From Desulfovibrio sp. (GTDB taxonomy: Bacteria > Desulfobacterota > Desulfovibrionia > Desulfovibrionales > Desulfovibrionaceae), in contig NZ_JAAVBE010000021.1 of the NCBI RefSeq assembly GCF_014803725.1, positions 35,466-99,465 of the forward strand: a DNA stretch of 64,000 bases, in the 5' to 3' direction. Each line of letters starts with the position of its first letter. The stretch's first letter is position 1. Below, in pieces: positions 1 through 10,618 of this stretch. Below the pieces are notes generated by a model. That model was not told the DNA's origin. It did no database searches and worked only from the letters and a program-made list of their open reading frames with translations. The translations under genes were made by a program, and so were the position numbers.

Positions 1-1707
<1,707 letters not shown>

Positions 1708-1721
<14 letters not shown>

Positions 1722-3444
1722 GGCCGTTCTCCAAGGTTTCCTTAAGAGCTCGAAGATATTCCAAATCTGCCGCAAAGTCACTCTTTCCCGTATTCTCGCG
1801 TAACGCTGCGGAAATAGAGGATTTTTTTGTCCGCTCGTAATAGGTTTCAAGGTCGCGGCGCAGGCATTCCAACTCCCAGTCGGCGGTCTCCAGGGGGGCC
1901 TTGCCCGGCCCGCGCTGCTCAAACCAGAATTTTTTCTGGCGCTCGTCGAGGTGATAGGGGGTCTCTTCCGCGCCCCATTCCTCAATGATGTCCCAAAAGC
2001 GGCGTGCAGCGGCCGAGCGCAGGGCGAGGTCCGCGCCGAGCTCGCGCAGGTCGGCCAGGCGCTCCGGGTAGCGCACGGCATAGATCATGATCTGCACGTC
2101 GCGCATGTTCTGGCGCGCGCGGCTGGCCGAAACGGCGGAGGCGCCCGCAGCGCCGCGCCTGGCATCGAGCCGCACGGCCGCGCCCCTGCGCAGCTCCTCC
2201 TCCGAGATCTGGAGGTGCCGCGCAAGCGTCGAGGCATAGGGGCTCACCAGCTCCGGCACTTCCACATGCCCGAGAAAGTCCCGCGCCCACTCCACGCTCT
2301 CGCGCGGAGCGAGCGCGCGCAGGGCGTCCACACAAAAGCGCAGGCCCTCCTGCGCGTGGGCCTGCAACGCCTCGAAGGCCTCCTTGCCCGGGCCGCGCAA
2401 AAGACTGTCGATGTCCTCTCCTTCGGGCATGAGCACCACACGGCAGGAGAGACCGCGCGTGAGCAGCATCTCGCAGGAGCGCAGCGCCGCCTTGCGGCCC
2501 GCCCGGTCGCCGTCGAAGAGCAGGAGCAGCCGCGAGGCGAAGCCCGAAAGCCGCTTGACCTGATCCGGCGTGAGCGCCGTGCCCAGCACGCCCACGGCAT
2601 TGGTGTAGCCGAACTGGTGCAGGGTGAGCACATCCATGTACCCTTCGGTGAGCATGGCCTCGCCGCTCGCCGCGATGGCGCGTCTTGCCTGGGCCAGGCC
2701 GTAGAGATGCTCGCCCTTTTTATAGATGGGCGTGTCCGCGCTGTTGATGTATTTGGCTTCGTCCTCCCCGCCGATGATGCGGCCGCCAAAGGCGATGACC
2801 TGGTTGGACAGGCTGCGGATGGGGAAAATGAGCCGCCCCCGGAAGCGGTCATAGGCGCGCCCGCTCGACGAGGTGCCGAGAAGGCCGGCCTGCGCCGCCT
2901 GGGCCGCGCCAAAACCGGCGCGCCTCAGGGTGTCGGCGAGGGACTGCCACCCGCGCCCGGCCCAGCCGAGGCCGAAGCGTTCCACAATTTCCTCGCTCAG
3001 GCCGCGCTTTTCGATATAGGCGCGGCACTCCTCGCCGTCGTGCGCGCGGAGGGCCTCGGCGAAGTGGGCCGCCGCGAGCTCGTGCATCCGCAGCATGGCC
3101 TGCCGCTCGGACTGGCGCTGGCGTTGCCGGGCCTCGCCCCCGGAGGGGCGGCCACCGCGCTCGATCTCGATGCCGAGCTCCGCGGCGAGTTGTTCCAGCG
3201 TGTCCCGGAAGTCCAGGCCGTTGATGCGGCCGTAAAAGTCAAAAAGGTCGCCGGAGGCTTGGCAGCCGAAACAGTAGAAGAGGCCCTTTTCCTCATTGAC
3301 GGAAAAGGAGGGCTTGGTCTCCTGGTGGAAAGGGCAGGGCGCCACCCAGCGCGGGCCGTTGCGCTTGAGCTCCACATAGCGGCGCACCACGTCCACGATA
3401 TTCAGCCGTTCCTTGATGAGCCGGATGGCATCCCTTGACTGCAT
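1708..3444 (-). CDS. dnaG: DNA primase DnaG
   Basis: Makes the RNA primers for replication forks, working with the replicative helicase. The 578-residue product has the family order: an N-terminal CHC2-type zinc finger ([11 protein letters not shown] ... FYCFGC, residues about 38-62), the primase core, and a TOPRIM fold with the conserved Glu (LTEGYMDVL) and the DGDRAG metal-binding motif near residue 310. The C-terminal helicase-interaction region is less conserved, as usual. It begins 49 bp after mutS2 and its end overlaps the rpoD start, the classic dnaG-rpoD pairing. Confidence 0.97.
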
Positions 3445-3493
3445 GCCTGCCTCGGCGCGCGTTGTGACAGAAAAAGCGGCGCGGCAGCCCGGC

Positions 3494-5920
3494 CTACCGC
3501 AACACCACGATGGTCATGCCGTCGCCGCCCCGGTCCTCGGGCGCGAGTGTCGCGCTGGCGACAGCGGGATGGGCGCGCAGAAACTCCTGCAATTCGCGGC
3601 GCAAGGCCCCGGTGCCGCGGCCGTGCACGATCTCCAGCTCGGAAAAGCCCGCGCGCAGGGCCTTGTCCAGGAAGCGCTCCGTGGCAGCGATGGCATCGGG
3701 CGCGCGCTGCCCGCGCACATCGAGGCGCATGGTCGCTGTCTCTCCCTGCGCGGGAGCGGCCTTGCGGGGTGACGTCGACGGCGCCCGCACCGGCCCCGCT
3801 GCGGCCTTGCCGGCGCCCGGGGCCGCAGCCTCGCGCAGGTCGCGCCGCTCGGCCCAGAGGATGACGCCGTTCATGTCCAGGCGCACGCGGCCCCGCCGTT
3901 CGTCCACATCTGTCACGACGCCGCGCTTGTTGAAGACCGTGTGGAACACCTCCTGGCCCACGCTGAGCGCCTGCGCCTCGGGGAGCACCGAATCCGCGGG
4001 CGCGTCACCGGCGGGCGCCAGCGAGGCGCGCAGGCGCGACATCTCCTTGAGGGACTGCTTGGCCGTGGCGCGGCCCTCCTTCCAGGCGCGCATGAGCTCG
4101 GCCGCGTGGCGCCGCGTCTCGTCGTGCAGGCGGGTGCGCTCCTTTTCCAGGCGCTCCCTGGCCTGCGCGGCGGCGTTGTGGGCGGCCTCGCGCTCCTTCT
4201 TGAGGGCGCCAAGCTCCGCCTCGCGCTGTGCTGCGAGCTCGTTGAGGCGCGCAAGAAGGGCGGTGGTGTCCTGCCCGTCCTGCAAAAGATAGTGCTCGGC
4301 CCGGCGCAGGATGTCTTCGGGCAGGCCGTGCTCGCGGGCGGCGTCCAGCGCCTGGCTGGCGCCCACCTGGTCATAGGCGAGAGCATAGAGCGGCCTGCGC
4401 GTGGCCGGGTCAAAGAGCATGGAAGCCGCGCGCACGCCCTCGCGCGTGAGCGCGTAGGACTTGAGTGCCGGAAAATGCGTGGCTGAGAGCGCGAAACAGC
4501 GCTTGTCCAAAAGCCCGTCGAGCACGGCCTGGGCCAGCGCCGCGCCCTGTGCCGGGTCGGTGCCGGCGCCGAACTCGTCGAGCAGCACGAGGCCCTGCGC
4601 GTCCAGATGCTTCCAGGCTTTGGCAAGATGGTCGATCTGCGCGGTGAAGGTGGAGACATTGCCGTCCAGGCTCTGCTCGTCACCGATGAAGGCGTCCATG
4701 CGCTCGAACCACGGCAGGTGCGAACCGCTGGCGGCCGGGGCCGGCAGGCCGCTCATGGTCATGGCGGCGATGAGGCCCAGCGTCTTCAGGCAGACGGTCT
4801 TACCGCCGGCATTGGCGCCCGTGATGACGAGCACGCGCTCGCCGGGCCGGAGGATGATGTCCAGCGGGCGCACAGGCTCCACAGGCCGGGAACTTTTGCC
4901 TGATTGGGAGGCGCCCTCCCGCGCTTCCAACCCCTGCCGGGCGAGCACCAGCAGCGGGTGGCGCGCCCCCGCGAGGGCGATGCCTTCCTCCGCCGGCGTC
5001 AGCGGCACCGGGCGGGCGTCCAGCGCCTCGGCGAGGCGGCGCTTGGCCTGGAGGAGGTCCAGCTTTGCGAGCAGCGCGAGCGCGCCCTCAGCACCCGGAA
5101 GCTCGCTCACGAGCAGGTCTCGCAGGTAGGCGAGCACCTTGCGCTCCTCCTCGCGCTCCTCATGCTTGAGTTCCTGAAGGCGGTTGTTGATCTCGACGAG
5201 GAACAGGGGCTCGAAATAGCAGGTCTCGCCCGTCTGCGACCAGTCATGGATGATGCCCTGCACGCGTCCCTTGAAATTGGCTTTCAGCGGCAGGACATAC
5301 CTGTCGGAGGAAAGCGTCATGAAATCATCTTGCAGATAGGGCACGAGATTGTATTGCCGCGCGAAATCCTTGACCTTCCTGAGGCAGCTCTGGTGCAGCC
5401 GGCGCACTTCGCTGCGCAGGCGGTAGAGCTCGGGCGAGCTTTCATCCTTCAGGAGGGCGTCGTCGGAGATGCAGCGGTTGAGGGCTGCCGTGAGCTGGGC
5501 CGGGAGGGGCCGCTCTTCGGCAAGCTCCAGAAGCAGCGGCCACTTGCGGGCGGCGTCGGGCACGGTGATGGAGGTGTGGGCCTTCGTTGCCGCGCGCAAA
5601 AGCTCGCGCAGGGCCCAGAAGGCTTCGGTATCGGGGAGGGCACGGTGGGGAGCTGCGGTGCCCCCTTGGGCTGCCTGGAGCAGGCCCGAAACATCCGGGA
5701 AGCCAGCGAGAGCGAAGGGCCTGCCGCTGGCCGGCTCAGGCGTGGCCGCCCACAGGGCGGCTTCCTCATAAATCTTGAGCGCCTTGTGCGCTGCCGCGGC
5801 ATCGGGCAGGGGCTTCAGCGCCTCGGCGAGCGCGCGCCCCGGCGCCGAGATGCAGCGCTGCGCCAGCGCGGCGATGATCTTGTCGAATTCAAGAGCCTGA
5901 AGGGTGCGGGGATGTATCAT
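3494..5920 (-). CDS. mutS2: MutS2-family ATPase/endonuclease with Smr domain
   Basis: MutS2 proteins are MutS paralogues linked to suppression of recombination and, in some bacteria, to rescue of collided ribosomes; they are not the mismatch-repair MutS. The 808-residue protein lacks the mismatch-recognition domain. It has the MutS core and clamp, a Walker A loop (VITGANAGGKTVCLKTLGL, near residue 365), Walker B (LVLLDEFGAGTDP), a long charged coiled coil (about 515-610), and a C-terminal Smr nuclease domain (LDVRGQRAPDAI ... IVHGRGTGALR). It sits between yqeY and dnaG on the same strand. MutS2 is not normally part of the rpsU-dnaG-rpoD unit, so its insertion is a local feature. Confidence 0.95.
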   Translation of the reverse strand: MIHPRTLQALEFDKIIAALAQRCISAPGRALAEALKPLPDAAAAHKALKIYEEAALWAATPEPASGRPFALAGFPDVSGLLQAAQGGTAAPHRALPDTEAFWALRELLRAATKAHTSITVPDAARKWPLLLELAEERPLPAQLTAALNRCISDDALLKDESSPELYRLRSEVRRLHQSCLRKVKDFARQYNLVPYLQDDFMTLSSDRYVLPLKANFKGRVQGIIHDWSQTGETCYFEPLFLVEINNRLQELKHEEREEERKVLAYLRDLLVSELPGAEGALALLAKLDLLQAKRRLAEALDARPVPLTPAEEGIALAGARHPLLVLARQGLEAREGASQSGKSSRPVEPVRPLDIILRPGERVLVITGANAGGKTVCLKTLGLIAAMTMSGLPAPAASGSHLPWFERMDAFIGDEQSLDGNVSTFTAQIDHLAKAWKHLDAQGLVLLDEFGAGTDPAQGAALAQAVLDGLLDKRCFALSATHFPALKSYALTREGVRAASMLFDPATRRPLYALAYDQVGASQALDAAREHGLPEDILRRAEHYLLQDGQDTTALLARLNELAAQREAELGALKKEREAAHNAAAQARERLEKERTRLHDETRRHAAELMRAWKEGRATAKQSLKEMSRLRASLAPAGDAPADSVLPEAQALSVGQEVFHTVFNKRGVVTDVDERRGRVRLDMNGVILWAERRDLREAAAPGAGKAAAGPVRAPSTSPRKAAPAQGETATMRLDVRGQRAPDAIAATERFLDKALRAGFSELEIVHGRGTGALRRELQEFLRAHPAVASATLAPEDRGGDGMTIVVLR

Positions 5921-6047
5921 GATCCTGCATCACGGTTGGGTGGTGATGCCGCACAAGATAAGGCCGGCCCCCGGTCTGGCAATGGCACACCGATAGAAAA
6001 AACCGCGGACGCGGCAAGGGCGCGGGCGCGTTGGCGGTCGCCTTTAC

Positions 6048-6500
6048 TTAGGAAAGGCGCTTCTTGACGGCGGCGGCCACTTCCTTGCCGTCGGCGCGGC
6101 CCTTGAAGGCGGTCATGATGGCGGAAATGACCCGCCCCATGTCGCGCGGGCCGGTGGCGCCAAGATCGTCCACGGCGGCATTGACCGCGGCGTCCAGTTC
6201 TTCCGGGGAGAGCTTTTTCGGCAGATAGTGCGTGAGGATGGCCAATTCCTGCGCCTCTTTTTCGGCGAGGTCGGGGCGATTGGCGGCCGTGTACTGCTCG
6301 ATGGAGTCCTGCCGCTGCTTGGCCTCCTTGATGAACACGTCCAGCAATTCGTCATCGTCCAGCGTGCCCCCCGGGCGGCGCAGTTCCACAAGGCGGTTTT
6401 TTGCGGCGGTCTTGACCATGCGCAGCACGCTCACGCGGAGCGCGTCCTTGGCCTTGTAGGCCTGTACATAGTCATTTTCGATTTGTTCCGTCAGGCTCAT
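6048..6500 (-). CDS. yqeY: YqeY/GatB-like domain protein
   Basis: A 150-residue helical YqeY protein, related to the tail domain of GatB. Its biochemical role is not established. The start MSLTEQIENDYVQAYKAKD and the C-terminal helical hairpin (PRDMGRVISAIMTAFKGRAD) are characteristic. yqeY commonly lies between rpsU and dnaG in many bacteria, as here: it is 104 bp downstream of rpsU and 127 bp upstream of mutS2. A full-length GatB, with its own tail domain, is encoded elsewhere in the window, so this is not a fragment of that gene. Confidence 0.92.
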   Translation of the reverse strand: MSLTEQIENDYVQAYKAKDALRVSVLRMVKTAAKNRLVELRRPGGTLDDDELLDVFIKEAKQRQDSIEQYTAANRPDLAEKEAQELAILTHYLPKKLSPEELDAAVNAAVDDLGATGPRDMGRVISAIMTAFKGRADGKEVAAAVKKRLS

Positions 6501-6548
6501 GACTTCCTCTCGCAGGAATAGGGAGATGGTTGCAGCTGAAGACGCAAA

Positions 6549-6580
6549 CGCTGCGGGAAACCCGAGGATCTCCCGCAGCG
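6549..6580 (-). terminator. Hairpin between rpsU and yqeY, possible partial terminator
   Basis: Perfect 10-bp inverted repeat CGCTGCGGGA / TCCCGCAGCG with a 12-nt loop, followed on the minus strand by TTTGCGTCTT, a weak U tract. It would let rpsU be expressed more than the genes downstream, as in the E. coli macromolecular-synthesis operon. Whether it terminates is inference. Confidence 0.55.
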
Positions 6581-6604
6581 CTTAAGCAGTATGTGTGGCG
6601 GAGC

Positions 6605-6814
6605 TTAAGCCATGTTCATCTTGCGCATTTTCTTCATCAGCCGCTTGCGGGCGGCGGCCTTCTTCTTCTTGCGCATGACGCTGGGTTTTTCGTAGTGCTG
6701 GCGCTTCTTCATTTCAGAAAGAATGCCGGCCTTCTCCACCTGCTTCTTGAAACGGCGCAGGGCAATGTCGAAGTTATATTCGTCATCATTCAGAAAAACT
6801 CCGGGCACGAACAT
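6605..6814 (-). CDS. rpsU: 30S ribosomal protein S21
   Basis: Small-subunit protein bS21 of the 30S platform. The ORF track shows a 117-residue frame, but the true start is the internal ATG at 6814 ([20 protein letters not shown]): it gives 69 residues, the usual S21 length, and has AAAGGGGGTG directly upstream as ribosome-binding site. The Lys/Arg-rich end ([20 protein letters not shown]) is typical. It is the first gene of the yqeY-mutS2-dnaG-rpoD cluster, with a promoter candidate 45-70 bp upstream and a hairpin behind it. Confidence 0.96.
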   Translation of the reverse strand: MFVPGVFLNDDEYNFDIALRRFKKQVEKAGILSEMKKRQHYEKPSVMRKKKKAAARKRLMKKMRKMNMA

Positions 6815-6857
6815 CACCCCCTTTGGGCGCCTTTGCGGCGCAAAAATGCGAAAGGCA

Positions 6858-6886
6858 TCCATACTCCATCCGGAGCGGAAGTTCAA
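6858..6886 (-). promoter_or_regulatory. Sigma-70 promoter candidate for rpsU
   Basis: On the minus strand TTGAAC (6886-6881), a 17-bp spacer, then TATGGA (6863-6858), about 45 bp upstream of the rpsU start. The -35 and spacing are good and the -10 is fair. It is the only good candidate between hup and rpsU. Confidence 0.5.
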
Positions 6887-6970
6887 GCAAAAATATCGGC
6901 GCGAATGCAAAAAAAGGCGCCCCGTGCACAAGCGGCCGGGGCTTGAGCGAGGGAGCACGGGGGACCGGGC

Positions 6971-7006
6971 CGCGGCAGCCGCACCACAGGTGCCAGGGCT
7001 GCCGCG
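6971..7006 (-). terminator. Strong hairpin downstream of hup
   Basis: Nested inverted repeat 15 bases beyond the hup stop: outer stem CGCGGCAGCC / GGCTGCCGCG (10 bp) and inner stem GCACC / GGTGC around ACA. There is no T run behind it on the minus strand, so it may act with Rho or stabilise the 3' end. Confidence 0.5.
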
Positions 7007-7021
7007 GCGCGGGAAAAGTGG

Positions 7022-7294
7022 TCAGTTAAGCGCGTCCTTGAGGGTCTTCCCGGCGCGGAAGCGCACCATCTTGCAGGCCGGAATGGTCAGGGTCTCGCCG
7101 GTGCGCGGATTGCGCCCCTGGCGTTCCTTGCGGTTCTCAACGGCAAAGGTGCCGAAACCGGTGAGCGTCACCTTGGAATCCTTGCACAGGGCCTCTTCCA
7201 CGGCGGAAAGAAAGGCGTTGAGCGCCCTTTCGGCACCAGCCTTGGTGAGATTGCCCCTGGCTGCGATTTTTTCGACAAGTTCGGCCTTGGTCAT
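7022..7294 (-). CDS. hup: HU-family DNA-binding protein
   Basis: Histone-like protein that binds and bends DNA as a dimer. The 158-residue track ORF is over-extended. The start is ATG at 7294 with TCAGGAGGAA upstream, giving 90 residues, the standard HU length. Family marks are [11 protein letters not shown] at the N terminus, the signature [21 protein letters not shown], and the C-terminal helix ([12 protein letters not shown]). A TTGACA promoter candidate lies about 115 bp upstream and a strong hairpin follows. It is divergent from cinA and separate from the rpsU cluster. Confidence 0.96.
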   Translation of the reverse strand: MTKAELVEKIAARGNLTKAGAERALNAFLSAVEEALCKDSKVTLTGFGTFAVENRKERQGRNPRTGETLTIPACKMVRFRAGKTLKDALN

Positions 7295-7387
7295 CAGCGT
7301 TTCCTCCTGATAGATGGCGTGACGGCAACCGCGTATCGATTCCCCACTCGACGGCCAGCGCCGTGGCGGCAACGTCGTACACATGGA

Positions 7388-7416
7388 ACTCAAACGCTTT
7401 TGGGCCGGCTTGTCAA
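7388..7416 (-). promoter_or_regulatory. Promoter candidate for hup
   Basis: Minus strand TTGACA (7416-7411), 17-bp spacer, TTGAGT (7393-7388). The -35 is consensus and the -10 is poor. It would leave a leader of about 85 nt before the HU start. Confidence 0.45.
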
Positions 7417-7539
7417 GGGCGGATGCCCCGAAACGCCCATCGGACTCCCCCCTGCGCCCTTGCGAAGGGCGGGGCGGAAGGTTAACTTCTCCCAGCATGC
7501 GGGGCGCGGTTCGAGCGCGCCCGCGCGCAAGGAGCAGGC

Positions 7540-8832
7540 GTGAAAGCGGAAATCATCTCGGTGGGTACGGAACTTTTGCTCGGGCATACCGTCAATTCGG
7601 ACGCGGCCCATGTGGCGCGGGAGCTCGCGGCCTTCGGCATCGACCTTGAGCATGTGCAGACCGTGGGCGACAATGCCGCGCGTCTTGAAGCCGCCTTGCG
7701 CGAAGCGCTCTCACGCAGCTCGCTCGTGGTCTGCACCGGCGGCCTCGGGCCCACGGACGACGACCTCACCAAGGAGACCGTCGCCCGCGTGGCCGGGCTG
7801 CCGCTGGTGGAAGACGCGGCAAGCCTCGCCAGACTGCGGGAATATTTCGGCACGCGTCCCATGGGCGAAAACCAGCTCAAGCAGGCGCTCCTGCCCGCCG
7901 GGGCCGAGGCCTTCCCCAACAGCGTGGGGACGGCGCCGGGCTGCGCCGTGCCCGTGGGCGCGGACAAGTTCGTTCTGCTGCTGCCGGGGCCGCCGTCCGA
8001 GCTTTTACCCATGCTGGCGGGGAGCGTCCGCCCCTTCCTCGAGCGGCGCACAGGCGAAGTCATCGTTTCCACCATGATCCGCACTTTCGGCATCGGCGAG
8101 GGCGCCGCGGCCGAGCGCATCAGCGACCTCATGCAGGGCAGCAACCCCACAGCGGCCACCTATGCCACGGACGGCGAGATGTTCGTGCGCGTCACGGCCA
8201 AGGGCGCCAGCGAGGCTGAAGCGCGTGCTCTTGCGGCGCCGCTTGTGGGCGCGGTATGCGAGCGCCTGGGCGATGTGGTCTACGGCGTGGATGTACCGAG
8301 CCTGGAGGCGGTCGTTGTGGCCGGCCTGACCGATGCGGGGCTGCATCTCGTCACGGCCGAGTCCTGCACCGGGGGGCTGCTCGCCAAGCGCATCACCGAC
8401 CAGCCCGGGGCCTCCGCCGTGTTCGAGACCGGCCTCGTCACCTATGCCAACAGCACCAAGACGCGCCTGCTCGGAGTGCCCGAAGAGGTGCTCGCCGCCC
8501 ATGGCGCCGTGAGCCCGCAGACGGCCTCATGGATGGCCGACGGCGCGCGCCTGCGCCAGGGCGGCGACCTCGGCATCGGCATCACCGGCATCGCCGGGCC
8601 GGACGGCGGTACGCCGGAAAAGCCCGTGGGCCTTGTCTATATTGCCCTCAGCGCGCCGGACGGCATCTGGCTGCGCGTCATGCGGCCGCAGGGGCGTTAC
8701 CTCGGCCGCAACTGGACGCGCCAGCGCGCGGCGAGCCACGCTCTTGACCTTGTGCGCCGCCGGCTGGCCGCCCTCCCCATGGAAGCGGAACGGCGGGAGA
8801 ATATCGGCGCGCGGGCACCCGACGGCGCATGA
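7540..8832 (+). CDS. cinA: CinA family protein (NMN deamidase / competence-damage protein)
   Basis: Two-domain protein of the pyridine-nucleotide salvage type. The N-terminal MoaB-like domain has [13 protein letters not shown] and the [14 protein letters not shown] motif near residue 70. The C-terminal PncC domain, which in characterised members converts NMN to nicotinate mononucleotide, has [21 protein letters not shown] near residue 275 and [15 protein letters not shown]. Its 430 residues match full-length CinA. The start is GTG at 7540 behind AAGGAG. It is a single gene, divergent from hup. A GC-rich hairpin (8887-8907) follows without a U tract. Confidence 0.93.
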   Translation: MKAEIISVGTELLLGHTVNSDAAHVARELAAFGIDLEHVQTVGDNAARLEAALREALSRSSLVVCTGGLGPTDDDLTKETVARVAGLPLVEDAASLARLREYFGTRPMGENQLKQALLPAGAEAFPNSVGTAPGCAVPVGADKFVLLLPGPPSELLPMLAGSVRPFLERRTGEVIVSTMIRTFGIGEGAAAERISDLMQGSNPTAATYATDGEMFVRVTAKGASEAEARALAAPLVGAVCERLGDVVYGVDVPSLEAVVVAGLTDAGLHLVTAESCTGGLLAKRITDQPGASAVFETGLVTYANSTKTRLLGVPEEVLAAHGAVSPQTASWMADGARLRQGGDLGIGITGIAGPDGGTPEKPVGLVYIALSAPDGIWLRVMRPQGRYLGRNWTRQRAASHALDLVRRRLAALPMEAERRENIGARAPDGA

Positions 8833-8934
8833 GGCCAGCGGCTTGGCCGCTGGTACGGTATCTGCATCGAAAAAGGAAAAACCGCCGGCGGGAAATTTGC
8901 GCCCGCCCGGTCGCCCTTTGCCCGGAGAAACGCC

Positions 8935-10104
8935 ATGACCGAAGCCCTGACCCTTGAACTCCCCACCGCGAAGAGCAGCGGCCGCTGGCCCCTGCGCCGT
9001 CTTCTGATGCTGCTTATCGCCGTGCTCGTGCTGGCGGGCGCGGCCCTCGCCTGGTGGATGTATTCCGGCCGCGTGACCAGCGTTGCCGCTCGTCTTGACG
9101 GCATGGTGCATGTGGTGGCGCCCCGCTTTTCCGGCCATGTGGCGAGCCTCGACGTGAAGGAAGGGGACACTGTGGCGCAGGGGCAGCCCGTGGGCAGCAT
9201 GGAGGCCGGGACCTATGACCGCCACCTCGCTCAGGCTGCCGCAGAGGCCGCCAGCTTGCGGCCAGCCCAGGGGCCGGACATGGTGGAGAGCGCGGGCCGT
9301 CTGCGCCAGGCGCAGGAGGCGGAACGCGATTTCGCCGTGCGCATGGCCCAGGCTCGCAATGAGGAAGACCGGCTGCGCCTCTTGCGCGAAGAACGCGTGA
9401 CCGAGCATGTGCGCGCGCAACTGGCCCTGCGCGGGCTGGACAGCCAGGGCGGCGAACGCACGGCCGGCAAGGAGAAGTATGCCGCAGCGCGCGAGGCCGA
9501 AGCCATGGCGCGCAGCCGCAAGGAGGCGGCTGCGGCGGACTTTGAGCGCGCGAGCCTCATGCGCGCGGCGCTGGAGCAGGAGCTGGAGCGCATCCGCCAG
9601 GAGGTCATGGCGGCGCGCAACCACGCCTCGCAGCAGCGCCAGAATGCCACCCGGAGCGCGCTGCCCGAGCAGCTTTCCGCCGACGGTACCCTCTATGCGC
9701 CGGTGGGCGGCACGGTGCTGCGCCGGATGGCAGAACCCGGGCAACTGCTCCAGGCTGGGGAACCGGCGCTCTTCATCGCGCCCGCGGGCGCGGCCGCACG
9801 TGACGCCTTCTGGGTGGATGCCTGGTTCCCGGCCGGGGATGCCAACAGCATCCGCGCCGGCCAGCGGTGCAGTATCCGCATCGGGCAGGCCAGCGTGTCG
9901 GGCAGCGTGCGAGAGGTGCTGCCTCCGCAGCCGCTCCCCGAAGGGCTGGGTGCCGCGCCTCAGGAGGACGGCAGCGCTGCCTCCATGCGCCGGCCTGTGG
10001 CCTACATCCCGGTACGCATCGCCCTCAGCGGCGAGCTCCCGCGGGGCATCAGCCCCGGTTCTCCCGCGGAATGCACGGTCATGACCCACGGGCTGTCCTT
10101 TTAA
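8935..10104 (+). CDS. HlyD/EmrA-type periplasmic adaptor protein
   Basis: Membrane-fusion (adaptor) subunit of an efflux or secretion system, anchored in the inner membrane. It has a short cytoplasmic tail, one membrane segment (LLMLLIAVLVLAGAALAWWMY, about 24-44), a half lipoyl motif (VHVVAPRFSGHVASLDVKEG), a coiled-coil hairpin (about 100-230, rich in Arg/Glu/Ala), the second half lipoyl motif (LYAPVGGTVLRRMAEPGQLL) and a beta-barrel domain. No inner-membrane pump or outer-membrane channel gene is adjacent, so its partner must be encoded elsewhere. The substrate cannot be told. Confidence 0.85.
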   Translation: MTEALTLELPTAKSSGRWPLRRLLMLLIAVLVLAGAALAWWMYSGRVTSVAARLDGMVHVVAPRFSGHVASLDVKEGDTVAQGQPVGSMEAGTYDRHLAQAAAEAASLRPAQGPDMVESAGRLRQAQEAERDFAVRMAQARNEEDRLRLLREERVTEHVRAQLALRGLDSQGGERTAGKEKYAAAREAEAMARSRKEAAAADFERASLMRAALEQELERIRQEVMAARNHASQQRQNATRSALPEQLSADGTLYAPVGGTVLRRMAEPGQLLQAGEPALFIAPAGAAARDAFWVDAWFPAGDANSIRAGQRCSIRIGQASVSGSVREVLPPQPLPEGLGAAPQEDGSAASMRRPVAYIPVRIALSGELPRGISPGSPAECTVMTHGLSF

Positions 10105-10166
10105 TAGGATTAATAGGACGACAGCGGGCGCCGGCAAATTTGTGCGCGAAAGAGCGGGCGCTCTTC

Positions 10167-10187
10167 TTGACAATGAAATTCATTTTC
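10167..10187 (+). promoter_or_regulatory. Fur-box-like palindrome over a TTGACA -35, upstream of DUF2325 gene
   Basis: GACAATGAAATTCATTTTC (10169-10187) matches the 19-bp E. coli Fur consensus GATAATGATAATCATTATC at 15 positions and keeps the AATGA...TCATT palindrome. It overlaps a consensus -35 TTGACA at 10167-10172, so bound Fur would block polymerase. The start codon is about 60 bp downstream. Confidence 0.7.
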
Positions 10188-10248
10188 AATTAGTGTCTCT
10201 CCAACACGGGAAAAATTGCCGGCTGCGCCCGGCAGGGAGGAGAGACCC

Positions 10249-10521
10249 ATGAGCGTGACGCTTATCGGCGGCATGGACCGCCTGAAGCCCGAGTACATTT
10301 CCACGGCAGAGGCCCTTGGCCACGACCTCAAGTGCATCAGCCGCAATGAGCGCAACTTCGTTGCCAAGATCGGGAACCCCGATGCGCTCATCGTCTTTAC
10401 CAACAAGATCTCGCATGAGGCCAAGCGCAAGGCGCAGCAGGCCGCGCGCTCGCGCAACATTCCCATCCGCTTCGTCCATTCCTGCGGCGTTTCGACCCTG
10501 CGGGAATGTCTGCTCGGGTAG
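10249..10521 (+). CDS. DUF2325 domain protein, iron-regulated context
   Basis: A 90-residue DUF2325 protein. The start chosen is ATG at 10249 (MSVTLIGGMDRLKPEYISTA) after GGGAGGAGA rather than the longer track ORF. DUF2325 proteins are short alpha/beta proteins of unknown function; this one has VTLIGG at the N terminus, a middle strand (ALIVFTNKISHEAK), and a Ser-Cys-Gly near the end (FVHSCGVSTLREC). It lies between two Fur-box-like palindromes and directly upstream of feoB, where feoA would often sit. It shows no FeoA/SH3-like sequence. A role in ferrous-iron uptake or sensing is inferred from context only. Confidence 0.8.
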   Translation: MSVTLIGGMDRLKPEYISTAEALGHDLKCISRNERNFVAKIGNPDALIVFTNKISHEAKRKAQQAARSRNIPIRFVHSCGVSTLRECLLG

Positions 10522-10525
10522 CCGC

Positions 10526-10571
10526 TTGACAAGGCTCGAGGCAGCCGTTATTTCGGAAATGAATTTCATTT
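10526..10571 (+). promoter_or_regulatory. Second Fur-box-like palindrome and promoter, upstream of feoB
   Basis: TTGACA (10526-10531), 17-bp spacer, then TATTTC (10549-10554), followed by the perfect 15-bp palindrome AAATGAATTTCATTT (10557-10571), which contains the Fur core AATGA-N3-TCATT. The operator covers the expected transcription start. It gives feoB its own iron-responsive promoter, separate from that of the DUF2325 gene. Confidence 0.65.
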
Positions 10572-10618
10572 TGCCTATCCTTTCCTAAGGATGCGTGAGC
10601 ACGGGGCATGGAGGAAGA

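Noticed and set aside
10249-10521. feoA in front of feoB
   Set aside because: The gene is a DUF2325 protein; no FeoA/SH3-like pattern or length match is visible.
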